A stretch of 64,000 nt of DNA from positions 50,217-114,216 of the forward strand of contig JAUJNO010000012.1 in NCBI GenBank assembly GCA_030448125.1. The letters are read 5' to 3'. The translations under genes and the position numbers were made by a program. The notes under the pieces are model-generated. The model searched no databases. It had not been told where the DNA came from and saw only the letters and a program-made list of their open reading frames with translations. Shown here in pieces: positions 35,539 to 43,182 of the stretch (position 1 is its first letter; each line of letters begins with the position of its first letter). Source of the stretch: Rubrobacteraceae bacterium (GTDB taxonomy: Bacteria > Actinomycetota > Rubrobacteria > Rubrobacterales > Rubrobacteraceae).

Positions 35539-36462
35539 TTACTCCTCGGGCTCCGGGACGTACCCGGGACCTACTATAACCTTCAAAGCGCGCGGGATCA
35601 CTAAGAACTCGGCGGGCTCGTCGCCGATGACCTCGCCATCGACGGTGAACTCGAGTCCGGGCTGGGTCTTGACCTGTATCTCCCTGGCTCGCGTGTAGAA
35701 GACGCCTTCCTGGTCCAGGTAGTCCGAACCGACGAACGCCGTCGGACCGATCGTGAGGAGCTCTTTGAGCCCGATGTCTTCTATAACCACGACATCTAGA
35801 AGCCCGTCTTCGGGATTTGCTTTGGGGGCGGCGAGCCAGCCTCCGCCTGTGTAGCGGCAGTTGCCGACGGCCATGTTGACGGCCCGCACCCGGCGCTCTT
35901 CGCCGTCCAGGCGCAGCAGCGTCTCACGCACCTCGAAGTCGCGGGCGACGTCCAGGGAGGCCCGGAGGTAGGAGAGCTTGCCCCATCTGCTCTTCGTCTC
36001 CTCGTCGTTCTCCTCGGAGATCTGAGCGCCCAACCCGCCGGTCGCCACGTTGATAAAGAACCGCTCGCCGACTCCGGTAGACCTGACGCGCGCTACGTCT
36101 AGGGTCCGAACACGGTTCTGCCGGATCACGTCCTCTGCCTCACCGGGGTTCTCCGGTATGGCCAGAGTCGCCGCGAAGTCGTTCCCGGTCCCGGCCGGCA
36201 GGAGAGCGAGCGTCACGCCCTCGGGGAAGCCGGCGTTACCGAGCCCGTTGACAACGTCGTTGACGGTGCCGTCGCCGCCGACGACGATGAGCAGGCCGTC
36301 GCGCAGTTCCCCGGCGGCCTCCTTCGCGTCCTCGGGACCTTCGGTCTCCACCCAGTCCAGCTCGAAGCCGGAGAGCGCCTCGCGCAACCGGTCGGGGTCG
36401 TAGGTTCCGCCCCCGCAGGACGGGTTGATGATCACCCGCGCCCTGGTCTTCGAAGCCTCCAT
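35539..36462 (-). CDS. diacylglycerol/lipid kinase (DagK/YegS family)
   Basis: 307 residues. VIINPSCGGG, the nucleotide motif VVGGDGTVNDVVNGL, LLPAGTGNDFAATLAIP and GGLGAQISEENDEETKSRWG are characteristic, and a C-terminal beta-sandwich ends with FTVDGEVIGDEPAEFLVIP. It phosphorylates diacylglycerol or a related lipid at the membrane surface using ATP. It is first in a transcript with moaD and moaE, a pairing without obvious logic. Confidence 0.9.
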   Translation of the reverse strand: MEASKTRARVIINPSCGGGTYDPDRLREALSGFELDWVETEGPEDAKEAAGELRDGLLIVVGGDGTVNDVVNGLGNAGFPEGVTLALLPAGTGNDFAATLAIPENPGEAEDVIRQNRVRTLDVARVRSTGVGERFFINVATGGLGAQISEENDEETKSRWGKLSYLRASLDVARDFEVRETLLRLDGEERRVRAVNMAVGNCRYTGGGWLAAPKANPEDGLLDVVVIEDIGLKELLTIGPTAFVGSDYLDQEGVFYTRAREIQVKTQPGLEFTVDGEVIGDEPAEFLVIPRALKVIVGPGYVPEPEE

Positions 36463-36535
36463 TGCTTAACCCTTCCTTGCCTTCACGTCGTCCGAGAGTT
36501 TACCCCGAACGACGCCGAGTATGGCGGATGAGCGG

Positions 36536-37102
36536 TCAGGAAGCTCGCCGCTCAGGATACTCGGACGCCCCTGCGTGATCCTCCTCCGCGTCGAGCCGGA
36601 AGAGGTGGACGCCCGGCAGCCAGACCTCGCGTCTGGTCTCGTCGTCGAGTCTCACCACGACGTTGCCTCTGTCCCCGGAGACGTAGCGAACCTCGCCGCG
36701 ACCGAAGGGCGAGGCGACACGCTCCCCGACGGAGAGATCGGGCAGGAAAGCCTCCCGGAGCGCAGCGACGTAGGTGAGCGCGAGGGAGCGCCCGAGGTGG
36801 GCGCCCTCGTCGCGCCTGTCGGCGACCAGGATGCCCGCGATACGGTAGAGGTTCGCCCGGCTGACCTGCGAGATCAAGCACGCCCGGATCGTCTGCCGCA
36901 CGAGCTGCCTCTCGAACTCCGAGTACTCCTCGCCACTCCTGTGGAGTATCCCCATCACCCGCGGGTACGCCCGCTCGACGGCCTCCTCGACCGTCAGCCC
37001 GTTGATCCCGCGCGCGTAAACGTGCGGGTCGAGGCGCTCCTCCTCCCGCCGCCGCGGAACGCTCAACCAATCCTGACGCTTGCTGCTACCAGTCTCTATC
37101 AT
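36536..37102 (-). CDS. unknown protein with C-terminal small beta domain
   Basis: 188 residues from ATG 37102. The middle (LTVEEAVERAYPRVMGILHR, then SRANLYRIAGILVADRRDEG) is helical. The last 60 residues form a small beta domain (VGERVASPFGRGEVRYVSGD, NVVVRLDDETRREVWLPGV) reminiscent of CarD-like or KOW-like barrels, though I cannot place it in a family. A TATAAT on the minus strand (37114-37109) lies six bases ahead of the ATG with no ribosome binding site, so it is probably leaderless. Repeated CAAAAC-type motifs lie upstream. Confidence 0.6.
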   Translation of the reverse strand: MIETGSSKRQDWLSVPRRREEERLDPHVYARGINGLTVEEAVERAYPRVMGILHRSGEEYSEFERQLVRQTIRACLISQVSRANLYRIAGILVADRRDEGAHLGRSLALTYVAALREAFLPDLSVGERVASPFGRGEVRYVSGDRGNVVVRLDDETRREVWLPGVHLFRLDAEEDHAGASEYPERRAS

Positions 37103-37116
37103 AGACGAATTATACC

Positions 37117-37187
37117 GCAAAACAGCGCGTTATCATCGTCGATTTGCCTGCAAAACACACGTTTTGTCCTGCCAACACACTGCTTTG
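37117..37187. repeat. iterated CAAAAC-type motifs upstream of the 188-residue gene
   Basis: A perfect inverted repeat CAAAAC-ACAC-GTTTTG (37151-37166) is flanked by two related units: GCAAAACAGCGCGTT just downstream of the -10 box side and GCCAACACACTGCTTTG near 37174. All three lie just upstream of the minus-strand -10 box, where an activator or repressor could bind. The rest of the gap to 37564 holds no gene that I can support. Confidence 0.4.
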
Positions 37188-37564
37188 TCGGCTGCTCTTA
37201 TGGGTGTGCGCGGGCGCCTCCGTCCGGCTCTACGCCGGGTGGCTTCGACCCGGCAACCGCCACGCTTTGGAGCTGTCGGGGAAGCTGTTTTCGGGGGCGA
37301 TCGGTGACTCCGGGCCCTACTGCTCGTCGGTGGCGAAGCAGCCGGGTAGGAGGCCCGAGCTCGGCGGTATGGTAGGTCGTCCATACGGGGCTGTAGCCGC
37401 GAGCTTCTTTCTATTGCGCAGGAGGCCGTGAAGGGCGCGGGCGGCGCTACTGCAACGACGCCGTGGCGCTGGAGGGTCACCATCCTCGTGCATCGGGCTT
37501 CGTGCCTGTCAACCTAACTCACTGTCGGGCGGTAGTCTTTTGCTATGATCGATCTCCGGCGAGT

Positions 37565-38473
37565 CTAACTCGTCGGTACGTCTAGCTCGATGTCGTCGTA
37601 CTGTTCTTCCCCGGTGGGGAGGTTCTCGACGAGGGCCAGCGGCATATTCTCCTCGGGACTCGCCGCGTCGTCCGTATCCGTCTCGGTAGAGTCGTCCGTG
37701 TCATCGGACTCCGGCGCGTCTTCTTCGACGCTATCCTCCGCCGGGCTCGTAGGGTCGCCCGGCTCCGTTTCGGGGGGGACTTCTTCGGCGCCGGGCTCGG
37801 GCGTATCCTCCTCCGGGCTCGTCGAGCTGCTCGGGTCCGTCTTGGCGGGAGCCTCTCCGGCGCCGTACTGGTCGGCCTCGAGATTTGCCGGGGTACTCGA
37901 GCTTTCCCCGGCCGCTTGCTCGGGGGCCGACGCGGGCGTGGTCGCGGAGTCTGCCTCGTAATTTCCGGAGCCTTGCCCCCGGGAGGCCCGAGCCGGCCGG
38001 CCGCTGGACGCCTGCTGGCCATTGCCGCCCTTGCCGGCCCTCGGTGCGGACCCGCCGTTGCGGCCACCGCCCTTACCGGCCCTGGTCTCCTTGCCGCCCT
38101 TCTCGGCCCTGGCGGCTTTCCTGTCGACCTTGTTGGCTTTCTCGGTTCTGGCGGCTTTCTTTTCGCCCTTGTCTGCCCTCTCGGTCTTCTTAGCCTTCTT
38201 GTCTGCCTTCTCGGCCTTTTTGTCGGTCTCGGTCGTGGTCTCCCTCTCGGAGGTGGTTTCGGTCTCCTCGCCGTTCTCCGTGTCGGACGCGTCGCTGTCT
38301 TCCCGCAGGCTGGCGCGGAGCTTGCCGTCGTCCTCGGTACCGCCAAACGACGTCGCCAACGCCGTCCCGATCGCGATGAGTAGAATCGCTCCTATTCCCA
38401 CCAGAACGTACGGTGTCATCAGCCGCCTCAAGATTCCTCCTTCGTATGCAGCCCTCGCGCCCGACTGTACCAT
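37565..38473 (-). CDS. membrane-anchored low-complexity charged protein
   Basis: 302 residues; a start at the internal methionine MTPYVLVGIG is possible. One transmembrane helix (VLVGIGAILLIAIGTALATS, about residues 23-42). Then an acidic Ser/Thr-rich stretch, a Lys/Ala/Glu-rich helix (about 85-140, EKADKKAKKTERADKGEKKA type), a Gly/Arg/Ser-rich stretch, and a long Pro/Glu/Asp/Ser/Thr tail. The order of charge blocks (acidic, basic, acidic) is striking. No enzyme domain. It is probably an exported, disordered wall- or envelope-associated protein. Function unknown. Confidence 0.55.
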   Translation of the reverse strand: MVQSGARAAYEGGILRRLMTPYVLVGIGAILLIAIGTALATSFGGTEDDGKLRASLREDSDASDTENGEETETTSERETTTETDKKAEKADKKAKKTERADKGEKKAARTEKANKVDRKAARAEKGGKETRAGKGGGRNGGSAPRAGKGGNGQQASSGRPARASRGQGSGNYEADSATTPASAPEQAAGESSSTPANLEADQYGAGEAPAKTDPSSSTSPEEDTPEPGAEEVPPETEPGDPTSPAEDSVEEDAPESDDTDDSTETDTDDAASPEENMPLALVENLPTGEEQYDDIELDVPTS

Positions 38474-38961
38474 CTTGGGGCCCGGCTATGCATCCTACCA
38501 AAGGGCGGTTTTGCCGCCCGAAAGTATGACGGCTACCGCGCGGGGCATCCAACTGTATTCGTCCGGCTCCCGCGCTACCGCCTGAAGCAGCCTCACCCGG
38601 CTCGATGGCTAGAACCGCGGAGTCGCTTCGCCCTGTGTGCTCTTCTTTGAACTGGCCTCAAGATGCGGGAGCCCACCCGGTCGTCCATTACGAAAACGTG
38701 ACTCGTCGGGACCGTGATCAGATCTTAGGAGTTTTCGCCCGGTGGACGCCGGATCGGGTAGGGTTCTCCCCGCGGTTCTATAAACCGATCGCTCTCGGGC
38801 GAAGTCTTTGGACGAAGACCGGAGACACCCGGTGCATGGGGAGGGGTCCTCGGAGCCGCCGATGCCGGCGTGCGGGAGGAGCCCGGGTACACCTTTCTAT
38901 GCATGGGACTTGCGTATGTAAGGATATCTTTACCGGACACTAACCGAAATACCGCACAACA

Positions 38962-38990
38962 TTGACCGGAGCCGGCAAAAACCATAATAT
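38962..38990 (+). promoter_or_regulatory. promoter of the Rieske/cytochrome b/CydA-like operon
   Basis: TTGACC (38962-38967) and TAATAT (38985-38990) are exactly 17 bases apart. It is the best promoter in the 667-base gap 38474-39140 and points into the gene run from 39141 onwards. The remainder of that gap shows no gene. Confidence 0.65.
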
Positions 38991-39030
38991 CATTCACCAG
39001 ATCGACTCAGGGGAAGGCTGGGTGGCCGGA

Positions 39031-39144
39031 ATGGAGGTAACCGTGGCTGTTCAAACACGAGGGGTGTCTTCGCGGTTCTATCGGCAACCGGAGGCTGCAA
39101 GTAAACGGCCGACGTACGTCCTCCCGGCGGAGACGCCGCGTTGA
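39031..39144 (+). CDS. possible 37-residue upstream ORF
   Basis: An ATG frame of 37 codons (MEVTVAVQTRGVSSRFYRQP...) within the leader of the respiratory operon. Its TGA overlaps the TTG start of the next gene (TTGA), a layout that would couple translation. There is no clear ribosome binding site and the peptide has no recognisable feature, so it may be chance. Confidence 0.25.
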   Translation: MEVTVAVQTRGVSSRFYRQPEAASKRPTYVLPAETPR

Positions 39145-39779
39145 GCGAGGTGCAGGATGCGGTATCAGAGCGGGGCCCCGAGTACACCGTGGTCGGGATC
39201 GTAAACGACGGTGCCGAACTCAATCAGGTTGTTTGGGATCTGAGAAAGCTGAGGATAAGTGGCGAGGATCTCACGGTGGTCCTAAAGCGTGAGGAGCCCG
39301 ACCAACCGGAGCCTTTCCCGGAAGGAACGCGATACATCGTCGTACCCAACGATATCAGGGGTCTTGAGATCCCTATAGGGTTCGCCGCGATCTTCGCTCT
39401 CACGGGGCTTCTCTTCGCGTTCACCATTCCCGGCATCGGCACGTTGGTCTTCGTGTTCTTTATCGCCCTGGCCGCGATCCTGGCCGCCGGGGCCTTTACC
39501 AGGGTGGGGGTGGACCCGATCCTCATCGACCTGGAGGTGCCCGCGGAGGACTCGGAGCTCTGGAACGACGAGTTCGAGAAGGGCAAGGTCCTCGTCTTCG
39601 CCAACACGGACGACCGGCAAACCCTCAGACCCATCTGGGAAGCCCTGAGGAAGCAGGGAGCCGACTTTTACATAGTCGAGCGGCGGCTGGAGCCTCAAGC
39701 CGTGAGCGGGGCCATACTACGTTGGGCAGGAGAAGAGGAGAGCGAGGAGGAGCGCGTGGTGGGCGCCCAGGAAGCCTAG
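39141..39779 (+). CDS. two-helix membrane protein with stress-protein-like N-terminal domain
   Basis: 212 residues, TTG start behind GGCGGAG. Residues about 14-50 (YTVVGIVNDGAELNQVVWDL) resemble the small alpha/beta domain of YflT/GS17M-like stress proteins. Residues about 75-117 form two transmembrane helices (FAAIFALTGLLFAFTIPGIG; LVFVFFIALAAILAAGAF). The C-terminal part is soluble (VLVFANTDDRQTLRPIWEAL). First gene of the respiratory operon, 13 bases before the first CydA-like gene. It could be an assembly or sensory subunit. Family not known to me. Confidence 0.55.
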   Translation: MSEVQDAVSERGPEYTVVGIVNDGAELNQVVWDLRKLRISGEDLTVVLKREEPDQPEPFPEGTRYIVVPNDIRGLEIPIGFAAIFALTGLLFAFTIPGIGTLVFVFFIALAAILAAGAFTRVGVDPILIDLEVPAEDSELWNDEFEKGKVLVFANTDDRQTLRPIWEALRKQGADFYIVERRLEPQAVSGAILRWAGEEESEEERVVGAQEA

Positions 39780-39792
39780 CGAGGAGCCAGAG

Positions 39793-41166
39793 GTGGAATT
39801 TCCGGCGGTGAACTTTTTGTACCTGGTCCTCCAGGAGCTCGAGCTCCCGAGCATCGAGTTCCCTTACCTGGGGACCAGGGGACTCGTGGGCATAGTAATG
39901 CTTATCCACATGTTCTTCGCGACGCTGTTCGTGGGGTACGCCATAGGCTCCCCGCTGCTGCAGATGTGGTCGGTGCGCACGGGGAACCCCCGATTCGAGC
40001 GCCTCGCCCACGCTATAGCCCGCTTCAACGTGCTGACCTTCAGCGTCGGCGCCACGTGGGCGGTCTTGTTCCTGGTGGTCCTCTTGGGGTTCTACCCCAG
40101 GGTCACGACCGCGCTGTTCACCAACTTCTTCTGGTTCTTCCCGGTGATCGCCATGGGTGCCATGGCGGCCACCCTCTGGTTGTTCTACATCCACTACTAC
40201 AGAGCGAAGAACAGGGCGCTCCCCAGGAACATCGTGGCCGGGGCCGCCGCCGGGTTCTTTATCTGGGTGTGGATGGTGATCCTGACTGGGGTAGACACGT
40301 TCATGGTGACGGGCGGCGGCCCCGGCGGCCAGGCCGTTCCGAGCGGCGCCGAGGTGAGCAGCATCGGTGCGGCGCTCGACAGCATCGTCAGCCCGATGTG
40401 GTTGACGCAGGTCATACACCGGACCTTCGGCAACCTCTCCTGGCCGGCCTACGCCGTCGCCGCGTGGGCGGCCTTCAAATACGCCGGAGCCAAGAGCGAG
40501 GAGGACAAGACCTTCTACGACTGGGCCGGTTCGATGGGTGTGATCTGGGGTACGGTCTTCCTGCTCTTGCAGCCTCTCGGCGGCTTCGCGACGGCCTACG
40601 TCATGTCTAGGGTGAGCTACCAGCCGGGGGATTTGTCGGTTCCGGGCGCGGCCGGCCCCTACGACAGGCTCGTAGGGGCCGGAGGCGATACCTTCACCTC
40701 GAACCTTTTACACGTAAACCTGATCATGGTCGTAGCCTTGTTCGTCTTGTCGAGCATGGCGATGTACCTGGGGGCGGGGCGGCACCCGGACCGCGGCGGG
40801 CGGCGTCCCATACAGTTCTTCGGGCTGGTGGCGGCGGTGGCGGGGCTGTACTCGATCTCGCCGATCGCGGACTGGCCGTTTCTCTATATGCGCTACATCA
40901 TGATCCTGATCATGGTCCTGGCGACCCTGGGCGCTCTCGTAGCCTACGTCCGGAGCCGTGGCCGGTTCAGCTACGGAAGCCCGAACGGCTCTTACCGCGC
41001 GGTTCTCCTGTCCTTGGGCATTTTGGCCGCCGTCGTGACGTTGAGCATGGGATGGATGAAGTCCAACGCGCGGATACCATACACGATATACGGCCAACCC
41101 GATTATACGGTAGAGAGCGAGCAGCCCGTACCTCCGAGCGAGCTTCAGGAACCATCGGGGTTATAG
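39793..41166 (+). CDS. CydA-like membrane protein 1 (cytochrome bd subunit I-like)
   Basis: 457 residues, about nine or ten transmembrane helices. The pattern follows CydA: an N-terminal histidine in LVGIVMLIHMFFATLFVGYA, a second in VIHRTFGNLSWPAYAVAAW (place of the heme b558 histidine), and a C-terminal GWMKSNARIPYTIYG that replaces the usual GW...GRQPWxxYG. The long quinol-binding Q-loop of true CydA is not evident, and no CydB gene is near. It opens the gene set with a Rieske protein and b-type cytochrome. Heme content and reaction are inferred only. Confidence 0.65.
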   Translation: MEFPAVNFLYLVLQELELPSIEFPYLGTRGLVGIVMLIHMFFATLFVGYAIGSPLLQMWSVRTGNPRFERLAHAIARFNVLTFSVGATWAVLFLVVLLGFYPRVTTALFTNFFWFFPVIAMGAMAATLWLFYIHYYRAKNRALPRNIVAGAAAGFFIWVWMVILTGVDTFMVTGGGPGGQAVPSGAEVSSIGAALDSIVSPMWLTQVIHRTFGNLSWPAYAVAAWAAFKYAGAKSEEDKTFYDWAGSMGVIWGTVFLLLQPLGGFATAYVMSRVSYQPGDLSVPGAAGPYDRLVGAGGDTFTSNLLHVNLIMVVALFVLSSMAMYLGAGRHPDRGGRRPIQFFGLVAAVAGLYSISPIADWPFLYMRYIMILIMVLATLGALVAYVRSRGRFSYGSPNGSYRAVLLSLGILAAVVTLSMGWMKSNARIPYTIYGQPDYTVESEQPVPPSELQEPSGL

Positions 41167-41189
41167 AAAGAGTAGAAGGAGCGTTCAAG

Positions 41190-41807
41190 TTGGCAGAGCT
41201 ACAAAAAGATCCGGTAACCCGGGGCCAGTTTCTTTTTATGGGTGTGGTAGGGTCGCTGGTCGGGGCCGTGATGACCATCCCGCCCGTAGTCTTCGTCCTC
41301 AACCCCACGATCAAGACGAACTTACTGGGCCAATCGGATATTCCCGACGATTGGCTGGAGTTGGGGTCCGTCTTCGAGATCCCCTCGGGCGAGCCGAAGG
41401 TCTACCGGGTGGAGTTCCCCCAGGAGCAGACCTACAATGGGGGAGGACCCCTATTGGGGGAGGATTCCATGATACAGGCCGTGCTGGTCTCCTGGAAGGA
41501 AGGCGAGATCCCGAGCATCCTGGAGAACGGGGACCAGGGAAGCTTTTCGACGTCCGAGATCGAGGAACTGACGCAGGACTTGAACGTGATGAGCAACCAT
41601 TGCGCTCACCTGGGGTGTCCCGTGAGGTGGTTCCCGGATAGGGGCGAGTTCTTGTGCCCCTGTCACGGCGGGATCTACACCATAAACGGAGGTCTCATAG
41701 GCGGGCCGCCTCCGCAGGGCCTTTACAAATACGCCTACGAGGTACGCGAGGACGGAGCCATCTACGTAAAGCACGAGTTCACCAACGGCGAGCCGTGGGT
41801 AGTCTAG
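41190..41807 (+). CDS. Rieske iron-sulphur protein
   Basis: 205 residues from a TTG after AGAAGGAGCG; the open frame continues upstream into the previous gene but without a site. One N-terminal membrane helix (QFLFMGVVGSLVGAVMTIPP). The 2Fe-2S motif is complete: CAHLGCPVRW and CPCHGG, two Cys and two His. The twin-arginine signal common in Rieske proteins reads TRGQFL, with one Arg only. It would take electrons from quinol at the Qo site of the cytochrome b encoded next. Confidence 0.9.
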   Translation: MAELQKDPVTRGQFLFMGVVGSLVGAVMTIPPVVFVLNPTIKTNLLGQSDIPDDWLELGSVFEIPSGEPKVYRVEFPQEQTYNGGGPLLGEDSMIQAVLVSWKEGEIPSILENGDQGSFSTSEIEELTQDLNVMSNHCAHLGCPVRWFPDRGEFLCPCHGGIYTINGGLIGGPPPQGLYKYAYEVREDGAIYVKHEFTNGEPWVV

Positions 41808-41825
41808 ACAGGAGCCCGAAGAGAG

Positions 41826-42602
41826 ATGATATCCAGGATCAAAGGATGGACGCTAGGGGTGGTCCAGCCCATAGCGGACTGGACGGAGGAGCGGACCGGC
41901 GTCGTGACGATGCTGGAGCACTTCCTCTATGAGCCGGTGCCCAAGAGGGGGAAGTGGCTCTACACCTTGGGGAGCGCGACGCTCTTTCTTATAAACCTGC
42001 AGTTCCTCACCGGCATTCTCTTGCTCTTCTACTACGTGCCGACTACGGACAACGCCTGGGATTCCATCTACTACATCATGACCGACGTCTACTTCGGGCC
42101 GCTGATCCGGGGTATCCACTTCTGGTCGGCCAACATCCTGATGATCGTGATCGGGATGCACATGCTCCGGACCTTCTTCAGCGGGGCGTACAAGGCCCCT
42201 CGGGAGATAAACTGGGTGATCGGTGTCGTCCTGATAATGCTGGTAACGATTCTGGCGTTCACCGGGTACGCGCTGCGCTGGGACCAGGAGGGGTTCTGGG
42301 CCTGGGAGGTCGGCATAAAGATAGGCTCCTACACGCCCTTCGTGGGCGCGTACGTGGCCACCTTCCTCCTCGGGGGGGATACGGCCGGTCCGGCCACGCT
42401 CGCCAGGGTGTTCGTCATCCACGTGTGGCTCTTGCCGGCAGCTCTGGCTCCTCTCATCGGCATTCACCTGTACCTGTTGCGCAAGCACGGGGAGTTCGGG
42501 AGCGAGTTCGAGTACTCCAAGCGCCTGGCGGAGCTCCGGGAGCGCCAGCAGATAGAAGAGTATGCGTTATATGAGGAGGGCGATGAAGACTCGCGAGGGT
42601 AA
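41826..42602 (+). CDS. b6-type cytochrome b, N-terminal half
   Basis: 258 residues with four transmembrane helices. Heme ligand histidines are spaced as in cytochrome b6: His-x13-His in HFWSANILMIVIGMH and His-x14-His in HVWLLPAALAPLIGIH. The cysteine that carries the extra covalent heme in b6 and Bacillus-type proteins (usually YCLGG or YCFGG) is replaced here (YTLGS). It lies 18 bases after the Rieske gene. The membrane part of a quinol-oxidising complex. Confidence 0.9.
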   Translation: MISRIKGWTLGVVQPIADWTEERTGVVTMLEHFLYEPVPKRGKWLYTLGSATLFLINLQFLTGILLLFYYVPTTDNAWDSIYYIMTDVYFGPLIRGIHFWSANILMIVIGMHMLRTFFSGAYKAPREINWVIGVVLIMLVTILAFTGYALRWDQEGFWAWEVGIKIGSYTPFVGAYVATFLLGGDTAGPATLARVFVIHVWLLPAALAPLIGIHLYLLRKHGEFGSEFEYSKRLAELRERQQIEEYALYEEGDEDSRG

Positions 42603-42683
42603 GAGCGCGAGGGATCTTACTGCTAGCGTAGCCCGGCTACTGCTAGGATGCGGCAGGGTATCTAAAGAAGGAACAGGTAGAAG

Positions 42684-43166
42684 ATGGTGGAAGTAAGGCG
42701 CGGGCCGGTAGAAAAGGGAGAGGTAATAACCGAGGAGAACGTCTACGACCGTCCGGACGAGACCATAGGGTTCTTCCCCAGTCAGATCGTGGCGGATCTC
42801 GCCGTTTCGGCCGCTCTTCTGGCGATCGTCGTCGCCTTGTCTTACCTGGTACCCGCACCCCTCACGGAGCCTGTGGACATCAGCACCACGACCTACGTGC
42901 CCAGGCCCGAGTGGTTCTTTATGTTCTACGACCAGATGCTGATGTTCTTCCCCGGTTACGCGCTCATACCTTTCGGGGGGATCGTAATACCGACGCTGGT
43001 CTTTATCCTCTTCTTTGCGGTCCCCTGGCTAGATACGGAGCCGGGGCACAGCCCGGTAAAGCGACCCTTCATGACCATAGTGGCCTTCCTTATCATACTG
43101 ACGGTGGTGTTCAACTTGTTGCTCGGGATTATCCGAATCTTGAACTTCCCCGGCGGGTCCCCTTGA
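42684..43166 (+). CDS. cytochrome b C-terminal half (subunit IV-like)
   Basis: 160 residues, three transmembrane helices. The Qo-site motif is PEWF within YVPRPEWFFMFYDQMLMFFP (PEWY in b6f and mitochondrial forms). A charged N-terminus precedes the first helix. No cytochrome c domain is fused to it, in contrast to Bacillus QcrC, and none is encoded nearby. Together with the preceding gene it completes a split, b6f-like cytochrome b. Confidence 0.88.
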   Translation: MVEVRRGPVEKGEVITEENVYDRPDETIGFFPSQIVADLAVSAALLAIVVALSYLVPAPLTEPVDISTTTYVPRPEWFFMFYDQMLMFFPGYALIPFGGIVIPTLVFILFFAVPWLDTEPGHSPVKRPFMTIVAFLIILTVVFNLLLGIIRILNFPGGSP

Positions 43167-43182
43167 GGAGGAGGTAGATAAC

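Noticed and set aside
37144..37431. 95-codon + strand frame in the gap upstream of the 188-residue gene
   Set aside because: No ribosome binding site, no family pattern, and codon use unlike its neighbours; it overlaps the promoter and repeat region of the minus-strand gene.
38605..38943. 112-codon + strand frame before the respiratory operon
   Set aside because: Arg/Gly-rich, no start signal, no family pattern; likely chance in GC-rich DNA.
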